Below are positions 8,421-17,700 of a stretch of 35,675 nt of DNA, piece after piece (within the stretch, counting starts at the first letter, position 1; the number at the start of each line of letters is the position of its first letter). The DNA is taken from positions 1-35,675 of the forward strand of contig JANXMC010000425.1 in NCBI GenBank assembly GCA_025354825.1, written 5' to 3'. Below the pieces are notes generated by a model. It saw only the letters and a program-made list of their open reading frames with translations, ran no database searches and was not told where the DNA came from. The stretch comes from Myxococcales bacterium. GTDB taxonomy: Bacteria; Myxococcota_A; Polyangia; Polyangiales; Polyangiaceae. A program made the position numbers and the translations under genes.

Positions 8421-11400
8421 ATGCCCACGAAAAACAAGCCTCGCGGAGTAACGCTCGGCGCTGCGGCATTCGTTGCCGTCGCGTCGAGCCTCGCCTTCAC
8501 ACCCGCCGGCTGCTCCAAACGCGAGCCTGAAGAGAGCACGTATTTCAATCGTTCGGTGTCGCCCATCCTGGTGTCGTCGTGCGTCCGTACGAACACAGGC
8601 GCGGGGTGCCACGTCGAGTCGGTTAAGGGGAACGCCTTCGGCAACCTCGACGTGGCGACCTTCGCCGGCCTCAACAAGCGCCGCGATCTCCTCGTCGACT
8701 ACGGCCCCTACGGCCAGCCGGCATTCCTTATTAAGACGGTCGACAACTTCCAAGTTCAGGTCGAATCGTTCGATGGCGTGAAGACGACCATCACCACCGA
8801 TATCAAGCATACGGGCGGGAGTATTTTTCAGCAGACAGGGGGCGCCTACAGCACGCTCCGCCGCTGGATCGAGAACGGCGCGACGGAGAACAACACCGGC
8901 GAGAAGCCGAGCAACGTCGTTCGGCTCCCGTGCGCGACGACGATCCCCGCCAACGCCGAGGCCCTCGGCGCCGATCTCACGAAAGACCCGACGCGCCCTG
9001 ATTTCGACACGTTTCGAAACCGCGTGAATCCCGTCTTCAAACAGACGTGCGCGGCGAGCAACTGCCACGGCGTCGCGTCGAACGAGCTTTATCTCACCTG
9101 CGGCGATACGCCCGAGCAGATTCGCTGGAACTACCACGCGGCAAGCGAGTACCTCTCCCAGGTCCCCGAGCAGAGTGAGATTGTGAGGCGCCCCCTCGCG
9201 CCGGCCCAAGGCGGCAGCTTTCACGAAGGCGGCGTCCTCTTCACCTCCCAAGGCGACTCGGGGTACATCGCCCTGTCCGATTGGGCAAAAGAGCACGGCC
9301 CCGCCGAGCTCCCGGCTCAAGATCCGGCGTTCCTCTTTTTCGCCCACCGCGTTCAGCCGGTGCTCGTGAAAAAGGGGTGCATGATGCTCCAGTGCCACTC
9401 GGCCGCGCTTTTTCACGACTACCGACTTCGCGGCGGCTCGGGCGGCTCGTTCTCCCTTTCGGCGACGCGCCGCAACCACGAGCTGTCGCTCCATCAGGTT
9501 TCCCTGGAGAGCGACGACCCGGCCGCGAGCCGAATGATTCGTAAAAACCTCTTTCGCGCCGAAGTGTTCGACGGCGCAAAAGGGATCACCCATCGCGGCG
9601 GCTCGCTCCTCGAAGACTTCGCCGGTAAGCCCGCGAGCGGCGATCAGTGCGACGCCGCTGCGTACGATTACGACAATGGCAGCCTCGATACGACCCCTGC
9701 ATACTGCATCATTCGTGAGTGGATCAAACGCGAGAAGTCGACCCTCGGCCTCGCGCCGCTCTCGGCGATCGCGTACGTGCGCCGGGGCCTCGACGGCAAA
9801 GGGGCGCGCCCGCAAGACTTCGACGTGTACAGCCCGGGGGCCGATCTCCGAATCATCGGCGCCACCCTGGGGGCAGACGGCGCCGTCACGGTCGGCGCCG
9901 ATTCTTCGGTGACGGCAGGCTGTGGTCTCACAGTCGCAACCGCCGACATTCGAAGGCCTGCGGTTTCGTGGGACGGAAAGACGATCGCCTTCGCCGCCCG
10001 CGGCAGCGAAGCCGAGCCTCTCCAGATTTATACGATGAGCGCCGACGGCAGCGCCTGCGCGAAGCACGCAGCGATCAACGCGGGCGGCCCTTCGGCGAAC
10101 GGCCTTTTGATTCACAACTTCGACCCTGCCTTCGGGCCGACCGAAGCGGGCGGCGTGTCGCGCCTCGTCTTCGCGTCGACGCGCGGCAACGCGGCGGGCG
10201 GCACGTCCGACTACTCGGGCCCGCAGCGCACGCCGGCCGATCCGACGAAGCCGAACGCCAATTTGTACTCCCTCGAGCCGAGCGGCGGTGCCACCAAGAT
10301 TCGCCAGCTCACGTTCCTCCTCAACATGGAACGGCAGCCGAGCTTCATGGCGGACGGCCGCATCATCATGACGGCCGAGAAGCGCGCGCCCGGCTTCTAC
10401 CAACTCGCGGGGCGGCGTATCAACTCCGACGGCGGCGACTACCACCCGCTCTACGCCCAGCGCAGCTCGATCGCCTACCACCAGTTTACAGACGTGGTCG
10501 AGCTCGCCGACAAGAACTTCGCCGCGATCTTCAGCGACGCGGGCGGCCCCCACGGCGGTGGAACGCTTGGAATCGTGAACCGCTCCCTCGGGATCGACTT
10601 TCAAAGCAACGACCCGAAGGACTACCTCGTCGATCCGACTGTCATCGACCCCGCGGCGCCGGCCTCCATCGACCCGAAGTTTTTTCTACGATCTCTCCGG
10701 TTTCCCGACGGGAGCGCCTCGGGGCACGTCACGGGCACCACCACCGGCGTGTACCGAAGCCCCTCGGCGTTGCCGTCGCCCAACCTTCTCGTGAGCTACG
10801 GCGCCGCGTCGTCTCTCATGTCTTTTGGGGGCGATTACGATGTTTACGTCTTCGACCCCGAGACAGGCGTAAAGAGGAAGCTGTTCGGTGAGGCAGGGTC
10901 GGCCGACGTCGAAGCGGTCGCCGTTTACGGGCGCGCGAGCCGTGGGGTGTTTACGTCGGCCCTCGACGAGCCCAACGGACATACGACTGTGATCGACGGA
11001 AAGAGCGAGGCGGACATCACCTACCTCGACGTCCCCGTCCTCGCGTCGCTCCTCTTCCAAAACACGCCCACGGGTCGCCTCTTGGAAGATGGGATTACCA
11101 ATTTCCAACTCTACGAAGATTTGCCGCCTCCGGCCGATGTGACGTCGTTCTCTCAAGGCGGAGCGAATGTCGCGCAGGACGAGTTCGGCCAAGTCTACGT
11201 ACGGCGCCGGCTCCTCGGAAGCGTCCCCGTGGCGGGCGACGGGTCGGCCCACGTCCAGATTCCCGGCGGCCTTCCCGTGCTGTTCAAGCTGCCCACGACG
11301 CAGGTCGCTCGCGACAAAGGGCTGCCGCGCATTCAGCGGGAGGCGATGTCGTTCGCGCCCGGTGAGTACGTTCATCAGTCGTTCCGAAAAGACTTCTTCA

Positions 11401-11576
11401 ACGGCCTGTGTGGTCAGTGCCACGGCGCGATCAGCGGCCGCACGACCGACGTCGCGGTGCAGCCCGACATCTTGACGCAGGCGTCTCGCGTCGAGTCGCG
11501 CGATGCGGTGCCGAGCAATCTCAACCTTCCGCCGGCGATGCGCGGAACGATTGAAGGGCCGCCCGCGACGCCGTAG
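8421..11576 (+). CDS. HzsA-related/PD40 lipoprotein with non-standard CX4CH haem-type motifs
   Basis: The product has 1051 residues and a lipoprotein signal with lipobox TPAGC (Cys31). Three N-terminal segments share the cytochrome-like pattern 'V.P[IVF]....C...CH': SVSPILVSSC with CH at 63-64 (CX8CH), VNPVFKQTCAASNCH (C210, CX4CH) and VQPVLVKKGCMMLQCH (C320, CX4CH). A normal CXXCH (CGQCH, 997-1001) lies near the C-terminus. Between them are TolB/PD40-type propeller strands (VSWDGKTIAFAARG, RQPSFMADGRIIMTAEKR). The overall order, cytochrome-like modules, propeller, then a C-terminal haem site, links it to the HzsA-related gene upstream. It lies 21 bases after the HEAT gene and is probably in the same operon. 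Whether the CX4CH and CX8CH sites bind haem cannot be told from sequence. Confidence 0.83.
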   Translation: MPTKNKPRGVTLGAAAFVAVASSLAFTPAGCSKREPEESTYFNRSVSPILVSSCVRTNTGAGCHVESVKGNAFGNLDVATFAGLNKRRDLLVDYGPYGQPAFLIKTVDNFQVQVESFDGVKTTITTDIKHTGGSIFQQTGGAYSTLRRWIENGATENNTGEKPSNVVRLPCATTIPANAEALGADLTKDPTRPDFDTFRNRVNPVFKQTCAASNCHGVASNELYLTCGDTPEQIRWNYHAASEYLSQVPEQSEIVRRPLAPAQGGSFHEGGVLFTSQGDSGYIALSDWAKEHGPAELPAQDPAFLFFAHRVQPVLVKKGCMMLQCHSAALFHDYRLRGGSGGSFSLSATRRNHELSLHQVSLESDDPAASRMIRKNLFRAEVFDGAKGITHRGGSLLEDFAGKPASGDQCDAAAYDYDNGSLDTTPAYCIIREWIKREKSTLGLAPLSAIAYVRRGLDGKGARPQDFDVYSPGADLRIIGATLGADGAVTVGADSSVTAGCGLTVATADIRRPAVSWDGKTIAFAARGSEAEPLQIYTMSADGSACAKHAAINAGGPSANGLLIHNFDPAFGPTEAGGVSRLVFASTRGNAAGGTSDYSGPQRTPADPTKPNANLYSLEPSGGATKIRQLTFLLNMERQPSFMADGRIIMTAEKRAPGFYQLAGRRINSDGGDYHPLYAQRSSIAYHQFTDVVELADKNFAAIFSDAGGPHGGGTLGIVNRSLGIDFQSNDPKDYLVDPTVIDPAAPASIDPKFFLRSLRFPDGSASGHVTGTTTGVYRSPSALPSPNLLVSYGAASSLMSFGGDYDVYVFDPETGVKRKLFGEAGSADVEAVAVYGRASRGVFTSALDEPNGHTTVIDGKSEADITYLDVPVLASLLFQNTPTGRLLEDGITNFQLYEDLPPPADVTSFSQGGANVAQDEFGQVYVRRRLLGSVPVAGDGSAHVQIPGGLPVLFKLPTTQVARDKGLPRIQREAMSFAPGEYVHQSFRKDFFNGLCGQCHGAISGRTTDVAVQPDILTQASRVESRDAVPSNLNLPPAMRGTIEGPPATP

Positions 11577-11658
11577 TCGAGCCGCTCGCCGTACCGAATC
11601 TCCCATCTCGAGCGCGCGGGCGCTTGTCAGAGCGGGCTGCGCGCGCGAAAAGAGCGCC

Positions 11659-13800
11659 ATGCGAATCGCCCGCCCGCAGCGCCAACGTCTCCTCGGCCTC
11701 CTCACGATGGCCGTCGCCCCCATCGTCGCCTTCGCCTGTCAGGACGCGAGAGACCCTTCCTCCCAAGTCGTCCTCCCGGCAATCTCCGACCCGGCCCCCG
11801 TCGCCACCACGGCGCCCGTCCCCCCCGCGGCCACGGCGATTGTTGCGAACGTGAGTGTCGACGACGCAGCCCTCGACAAAGGTGTGAAGCCCTGTGACGA
11901 CTTCTACCAATTCGCCTGTGGCGGTTGGAAGAAGGCGACGCCTATCCCCGACGACGAAGCCTCTTGGTACCGCTCGTTCAACGTGATCAGCGAACGGAAC
12001 GAGGCGACGCTGAAATCGATCCTCGAAGCGTTCGCGAAGGGAGAGCGGGCGAGCGAGCCGTCGGCGAAGGCCCTCGGCGACTTCTATTCGGCGTGCATGG
12101 ACGAAGAGGGGATCGAAAAGGCCGGTCTCGAGCCGCTGCGCGCGGAGCTTGCGAAAGTCGACGCCGTGAAAGACGCGGCATCGCTCACCGTCGCCCTGGC
12201 GCAGCTTCAAAAGGCCGGGGTTGATGCGCTTTTCGCCTTCAGCTCGGGGCAAGACTTCAAAGACGCGACCCTCGTCGTGGGGCAGATCGAGCAGGGCGGG
12301 CTTGGGATGCCCGACCGCGACTACTATTTGAAGGACGACGCGAAGAAGAAAGAGCTTCGTATGAAATACGAAGAGTATGTGACCCATCTCTTCGTGCTCA
12401 CGGGCGACAAGCCGGAGGACGCCACCAAGTCCGCGAAGGCGGTTCTCAAGATCGAGCGCGCCCTCGCGGTGGCGTCGATGTCGAAGGAAGACCGCCGCGA
12501 GCCGAAGAAGGTCTACCACCGGCTTGATCGCGCGGGCCTCAAGGCCCAGGCCCCCAACATTGGGTGGGATGCGTACTTGACCGAGCTCGGCGTCCCCAGC
12601 GTGACGGCGATCAACGTGGCCCAGCCTGCGTTCGTCAAGGCCGTGAGCGGTCTCGTGAAGAGCGTGTCCGTGGCCGACTGGCGCACCTATTTGCGCTTCC
12701 ACACGATCCAGGGGTTCAATCGGCAGCTCCCGTCGAAGCTGGTCGACGAGCAGATGAAGTTCCGCGCGGCGATGACCGGGCAGGCGAAGCTCCCCCCGCG
12801 GTGGAAGCGGTGTGTGCGCGCGACGGACGAGGCGATGGGCGAGGCGCTTGGCCAAGCCTTCGTGAAGGCGACCCTCGGCGCCGAAGGGAAGGCGACCGTC
12901 GAAACGATGATTCGCGCCATCGAACGCGCGATGAACGGCAACCTCAACAAGCTGTCCTGGATGGACGACGCGACGCGCGCGCGGGCGCTCGAGAAGCTCG
13001 CGCTCATCTCGAACATGGTGGCCTACCCGGACAAGTGGCGGAGCTACGACGCGCTCAAGATCGATCGTGGCGGCTTTCTCGCGAACACGTCACGGGCCGA
13101 CGCCTTCGAGCAGAATCGCCAGCTCGCGAAAATCGGCAAACCGGTCGATCGACTCGAGTGGCTCATGTCGCCTCCCACGGTGAATGCCTATTACGAGCCG
13201 ACGCTTAATCAAATGGTCTTCCCCGCGGGCATTTTGCAGCCGCCGTTCTATTCGAACGATCGCGGAATGCCGGCGAACTTCGGCTCGATCGGCATGGTGA
13301 TGGGGCACGAGCTCACCCACGGCTTCGACGACGGCGGCCGCCAGTTCGACGCCAAGGGCAATCTCGCCGACTGGTGGTCCCCCGCGATTAATACCGAATT
13401 CGAGAAGCGCGCGAGCTGCGTCGAGAAGCAGTTTGGGACCTATGAGGTTCCCGGTGGCGACAAGGTCAATGGCAAGCTGACGTTGGGCGAGAACATCGCC
13501 GACCTCGGCGGACTGAAGCTCGCGTACGCCGCCTTCAAGAGCGACAGTGAAAAGACGAAAAGCGAATCTGCGTCGGGCTTCTCACCGGAGCAGCAGTTCT
13601 TCTTGGGGTTTGCCCAAGGGTGGTGTGCCAACGAGCGCGACGAGTACCAGAGGTTGATGGTTTCGACGAACCCCCACTCGCCGCCGCAGTACCGCGTCAT
13701 CGGCCCGCTGTCGAACATGCCGGAGTTTGCAAAAGCGTTCACGTGCAAGACCGGCGACAAGATGGTTCGCGAAGGCGCGAGTAAGTGTGAAGTATGGTGA
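11659..13800 (+). CDS. M13 family zinc metallopeptidase (neprilysin/PepO type), lipoprotein
   Basis: The product has 713 residues from the ATG at 11659. That start gives a lipoprotein signal peptide with lipobox AFAC. The frame extends upstream into the previous gene, but that part has no signal. The mature protein starts with a Pro/Ala/Thr-rich linker, then the M13 N-terminal domain (KPCDDFYQFACGGWKK). The zinc site is HELTH (H550, E551, H554) with the third ligand Glu in ENIADLGG (E611; D615 is the supporting Asp). The substrate-backbone motif NAYY is at 509-512, and the protein ends in the family's CEVW. All catalytic residues are present and the length is typical, so it should be an active oligopeptidase anchored in the envelope. 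It starts 82 bases after the cytochrome gene; a shared transcript is possible. Confidence 0.95.
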   Translation: MRIARPQRQRLLGLLTMAVAPIVAFACQDARDPSSQVVLPAISDPAPVATTAPVPPAATAIVANVSVDDAALDKGVKPCDDFYQFACGGWKKATPIPDDEASWYRSFNVISERNEATLKSILEAFAKGERASEPSAKALGDFYSACMDEEGIEKAGLEPLRAELAKVDAVKDAASLTVALAQLQKAGVDALFAFSSGQDFKDATLVVGQIEQGGLGMPDRDYYLKDDAKKKELRMKYEEYVTHLFVLTGDKPEDATKSAKAVLKIERALAVASMSKEDRREPKKVYHRLDRAGLKAQAPNIGWDAYLTELGVPSVTAINVAQPAFVKAVSGLVKSVSVADWRTYLRFHTIQGFNRQLPSKLVDEQMKFRAAMTGQAKLPPRWKRCVRATDEAMGEALGQAFVKATLGAEGKATVETMIRAIERAMNGNLNKLSWMDDATRARALEKLALISNMVAYPDKWRSYDALKIDRGGFLANTSRADAFEQNRQLAKIGKPVDRLEWLMSPPTVNAYYEPTLNQMVFPAGILQPPFYSNDRGMPANFGSIGMVMGHELTHGFDDGGRQFDAKGNLADWWSPAINTEFEKRASCVEKQFGTYEVPGGDKVNGKLTLGENIADLGGLKLAYAAFKSDSEKTKSESASGFSPEQQFFLGFAQGWCANERDEYQRLMVSTNPHSPPQYRVIGPLSNMPEFAKAFTCKTGDKMVREGASKCEVW

Positions 13801-13843
13801 GCGCACCGCTCATCTAGATCATTTGTAGGAGATCCCAACGCCC

Positions 13844-14758
13844 ATGCCCGAGCTTCCCGATGTCGATGTGTATGTCGAGGCCATCGCCTCGCGCGTCGTC
13901 GGAGAGACGCTCTTGGGCGTGCGCGTGGGGAATCCGTTTCTGGTTCGCACCTACGATCCGCCGCTTTTCGCGGTGAGTGGGAAGAAGGTCGTCGGCGTTC
14001 GGCGGCTTGGCAAACGTGTCGTTTTCGAGCTCGAAGGGGCGCTCTTCGTCGTCGTCCATTTGATGATCGCGGGGCGCTTCCGCTGGCGCGACGTGAACGC
14101 CAAGCTGCCGGGAAAAATGGGGCTCGCGGCGTTCGACTTCGCGAAGGGGACATTGCTGCTCACCGAGGCGGGGACGAAGCGGCGGGCGTCGCTTCATGTG
14201 GTTCGAGGCGAAGAGGCGCTCGCCGCCCTCGACCCCGGCGGCCTCGAGGTGATGACGGCGACCTTCGACGCATTTCGCGCGGCGGTTCTGCGCGAGAACC
14301 ACACGTTGAAGCGCTCGCTCACCGATCCGCACCTGTTCAGCGGAATCGGCAATGCCTATGCCGACGAGATTCTCCATACCGCGAGGATGTCGCCCGTTCG
14401 CCTCACCCAGCGGATGGACGACGCGTCGATTGCGACGCTGCTCGACGCCATCAAGACGACACTCGCGCTCTTTCGGGACCGCCTGCGCGCGGAGGCCGCG
14501 GGCGCCTTTCCCGAAACGGTGACGGCGTTTCGCGACGACATGGCCGTTCACGGAAAGTACGGAAAACCGTGCCCCGTTTGCGGCTCCCCCGTGCAGCGCA
14601 TCGTCCATGCACAGAACGAAGCGAACTACTGCGCGACCTGCCAAACCGGGGGGAAGCTTTTGGCCGATCGAGCGCTGTCGAAGCTCCTCCGAGGGGACTG
14701 GCCCAAGAGCTTGGACGAGCTCGAAGAGCGAAGGGAGCGGCTCTCGAAGCTCGTGTGA
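13844..14758 (+). CDS. Fpg/Nei family DNA glycosylase
   Basis: This gene encodes 304 residues starting MPELPDVD, the catalytic N-terminus of the formamidopyrimidine-DNA glycosylase family (Pro2 as nucleophile after Met removal, Glu3). The helix-two-turn-helix region carries LFSGIGNAYADEIL, with the conserved Asn. The C-terminal zinc finger is CPVC (243-246) and CATC (263-266). It would remove oxidised bases and nick abasic DNA in base-excision repair. The zinc-finger loop reads HAQNEANYC where E. coli Fpg has HAQRATFYC, so the phosphate-binding Arg is replaced. This marks a subfamily distinct from classical MutM. The gene lies 43 bases after the peptidase, with GTAGGAG upstream of the ATG as a ribosome site. 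Its stop lies only 26 bases from the convergent kinase gene. Confidence 0.95.
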   Translation: MPELPDVDVYVEAIASRVVGETLLGVRVGNPFLVRTYDPPLFAVSGKKVVGVRRLGKRVVFELEGALFVVVHLMIAGRFRWRDVNAKLPGKMGLAAFDFAKGTLLLTEAGTKRRASLHVVRGEEALAALDPGGLEVMTATFDAFRAAVLRENHTLKRSLTDPHLFSGIGNAYADEILHTARMSPVRLTQRMDDASIATLLDAIKTTLALFRDRLRAEAAGAFPETVTAFRDDMAVHGKYGKPCPVCGSPVQRIVHAQNEANYCATCQTGGKLLADRALSKLLRGDWPKSLDELEERRERLSKLV

Positions 14759-14784
14759 GACTTGGCGAAGTTGCGGGCCGGCCA

Positions 14785-17700
14785 CTATTTCGTAGTCACG
14801 CCGGCGCTCGGCAGCGTCGCGCAAATACGAGCACCCGCGGTCGCGTCGCGCATCTCGGGCTCGACCACATTGCGGTTCACGGACGGGTTCGTCCGTCGTC
14901 CGAAATAGTAGCTCCCACCCCGCACGACGCGTTCGTCGGGGGCGAGGGACGAATCGACCCACTCCCAAACGTTGCCGACGAGATCGTCGACCCCAAAGGG
15001 GCTTTGCGACGTTGGGTGGCTGCCCACTTCGTCGGGGCCGAAGGCCATCGGCTTTCGGCCGTAGGTCTCGTCGTAGTTCGCGTCGTCGGGCTCGAGCCTA
15101 TCGCCGTGGGCCCAAATGCGGTCGTCGGCGCCGCGGGCCGCGCGTTCCCATTCATATTCGGTACAGAGGCGCGCGCCGGGTACGCGGCCGCTCGTAGCCA
15201 GCCATGCGGCGTAGCCCACGGCGTCGTCCCAGGTGATGCCGGAGACGGGGAACCTCGCCCACTCTTGTGTGGCGCGGAGGGCGCGGCCGGCGTAGCGCAT
15301 CGGTTCGCCCTCGTGGGCCTCGTACGCCTGCGCATTGGGTTGCATCACGAGGGTGAAGAGGCCGCTCTTCTCTTCACGCAGCGCGAGGGATCCGTTGAGC
15401 CCAGCGGTCGACGCACGGGGCGTGCGTCGCGCTCGCTCGGAAGCGGGGAGCGTGCGCAAATAGGCTATCCATTCGCCGAACGTCGTTTCGTATTTGGCAA
15501 TCGCGTAGGCCGACGTCGTGACCTCGCGGAGGGGCGTCGTGTCGAAGAACGAGCGGCGTAGATCTTCGTCCCCGCCGCTGCCAAAGAGGAAGCGCCCCGG
15601 TGGAACGTAGGCGAAGCCCGCGGGAATCGAGCCGCTCGTCGGGAGCGCAATCGTCAACGTGCGCTCGTCGCCCGCGGCGAGGACGAGGGGGTACTTCACC
15701 TCGACGAAGCCCGCGTGTGAAACGACGAGGCGGTACGAACCAGGCGCGAGGGGCTTTGCGGCGAAAGGCGATCTGCCGAGGCGAACCGCGGGGCCGCGGG
15801 CACGGCGATCGGCGTTCTCGTAGCGCTCGATCGCGACGTCGGCGTCGGCGGGGAGCGTCACGACGCCGAGCCGCGCGGGCGCGTGGAGGCGTGAGGTACG
15901 AGCTCCTCCGTCGTCGACTTGAGAGAGGCGCGCGAGGAGCGCGTCGCGCCGCTCGAACTTCCGCTGCGCATCGGCGAGCGTGCTCGCTTCGAAGATGGTG
16001 TCGGCCAGCGCCGCGCGCGTCTCGGGTCGGCGATCGTCGATCGAGAGCGCGGCCTCGAAGCTCCGTAGTGAGCGCGCGAAGGCGTCTTGAGCGTCGTTCG
16101 CGTCTCGCGTGGCGGTGTCCCATGCGTTTTCGCCGCGCGTGCGCTCGCGGGCATCGAACCGCGCGAAGGCCTCGTTTCGAGCCTCGGCGAAGGCGCGTGT
16201 CATCGCGCGAGCTTCGTCGAGCGCCGTCGCGGCCTCGGTCGTGCGTGCGGCGATCTGGCGATCTTGCTCATGCCGCGCCGACGACCGCGTCGCGAAGGTG
16301 ACGGCCGCAATCAGCGTGGGCACGGCGACGATCGCGAGGGTCACGCCGATGCGCTTTCGCAGCACCGCCGCCCGCGAGCGCGTGAGGAACGACGCTTCGC
16401 GAAGGCTCAACGTCCCTGGGCCGGCGTGCGAAAGCGCGCGCGCTTCGGCCAGCTGCCGCGCCGCCCATAACGCTTCGACGGGCTCGCCGAGGCGTTCCCA
16501 TTCCGCCGCTGCGCGCGCGAGCCGCTCGCGAAGCGCCCGCTCCTCGGCGTCGCTCGCGAGCCACGCCCGCAGCGTGTTCCAGCCACGAAGCAGCGCCTCG
16601 TGGGCCACCTCGACGACGGTCTCCTCGCCATCGGCCGACGCGCGCGCGACGACGAGGCGCCCGCGCACGAGGGCGTCGAGGGCCGACGCCGACGCGCCGC
16701 TCTCGGCGCCGAGCTCGCGCACGGTGCGCTCTGCGCGCGTTCCGTCGGGCGTGACGAGCTGGCCGAACAGCCTTCGAACGATCGCCCGTTCTTCGGGGAG
16801 AAGCGCCGCGACCACACCGTCCGCGTGCCGCGTGAGGGCGCCCGACACGCCGCCCATCGCGTCGAGCGCCGTGCGCGTGAGCAAGCGGGCTTCGGCGTTT
16901 CGAGCCTCCCACAGCTCGGCGAGGGCGAACTGCAAAAGCGGCAATCCGCCTTCGGCACGCTCGACCCACGCTGCGAGCTCTTCGACCGTCGCCTGGCTGT
17001 CGAAGCCGTGGGCCATCGCCCTCGCGGGGCCTTCGATCGCTTCGCGCAGACCGCTCGCGCGGAGCGGCCCCAAGATGTGCACGGCGCGCGTGATCTCGCT
17101 CCCCAGCCCCGTGCGACCAACGACGCGACCCAGGAAATCTTCGCGCGTGACCAGGACGAAGCGGAGGCCGTCGACGTCTTCCGCGAGGCGCAAAATGGCG
17201 CTCCCAAAGGCGCGTGCGTCTTCCGGCGTGGCGAGGGTGACGAGCTCTTCGAGCGGATCGATGACGACGATGAGCCCCGTGTCGTGGCCGAGGGCGCGAA
17301 CGAGGGTGCGCGACGCATCTCCCGGGCGCGTTCGAAGCTCGTCTTCGAAGAGCAACGTGGCGCGCGCATCGAGGCCCACGGCGCGGGCGAGGACGCGCGC
17401 GAGGACGCCGTCGGGGGCGCGCCCGGGCGAGAGCGACACGCTTCGATACGTGCGCTCTGCACCAAGTGCTCCGCCGACGACGGCGGGGACGACGCCCGCG
17501 TGGCAGAGGGACGATTTACCGACGCCGGAGCTCCCCGCCACGGTGACGATGGGCGCCCGTCGAAGCAGCTCGACGACGTCGCGCACCTCGGCGCCGCGCC
17601 CAAAAAACACCGCCGCGTGGGCGGCGTCGAAGGCGTGGAGACCACGGTATGGGTTTCCCTCGGGCAGAGACCCCGCACCGGCCGGGCGCGCGGCCAAGTC

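Noticed and set aside
8394-10604. 736-codon open frame on the minus strand opposite the cytochrome gene
   Set aside because: It is antisense to a gene with lipobox, haem motifs and propeller strands, is rich in Arg/Val/Ala/Gly, has no domain motif and reflects high GC third-position bias.
14759-14784. GC-rich GGGCCGGCC between convergent glycosylase and kinase genes, possible terminator
   Set aside because: The palindrome is too short and has no T-run on either strand.
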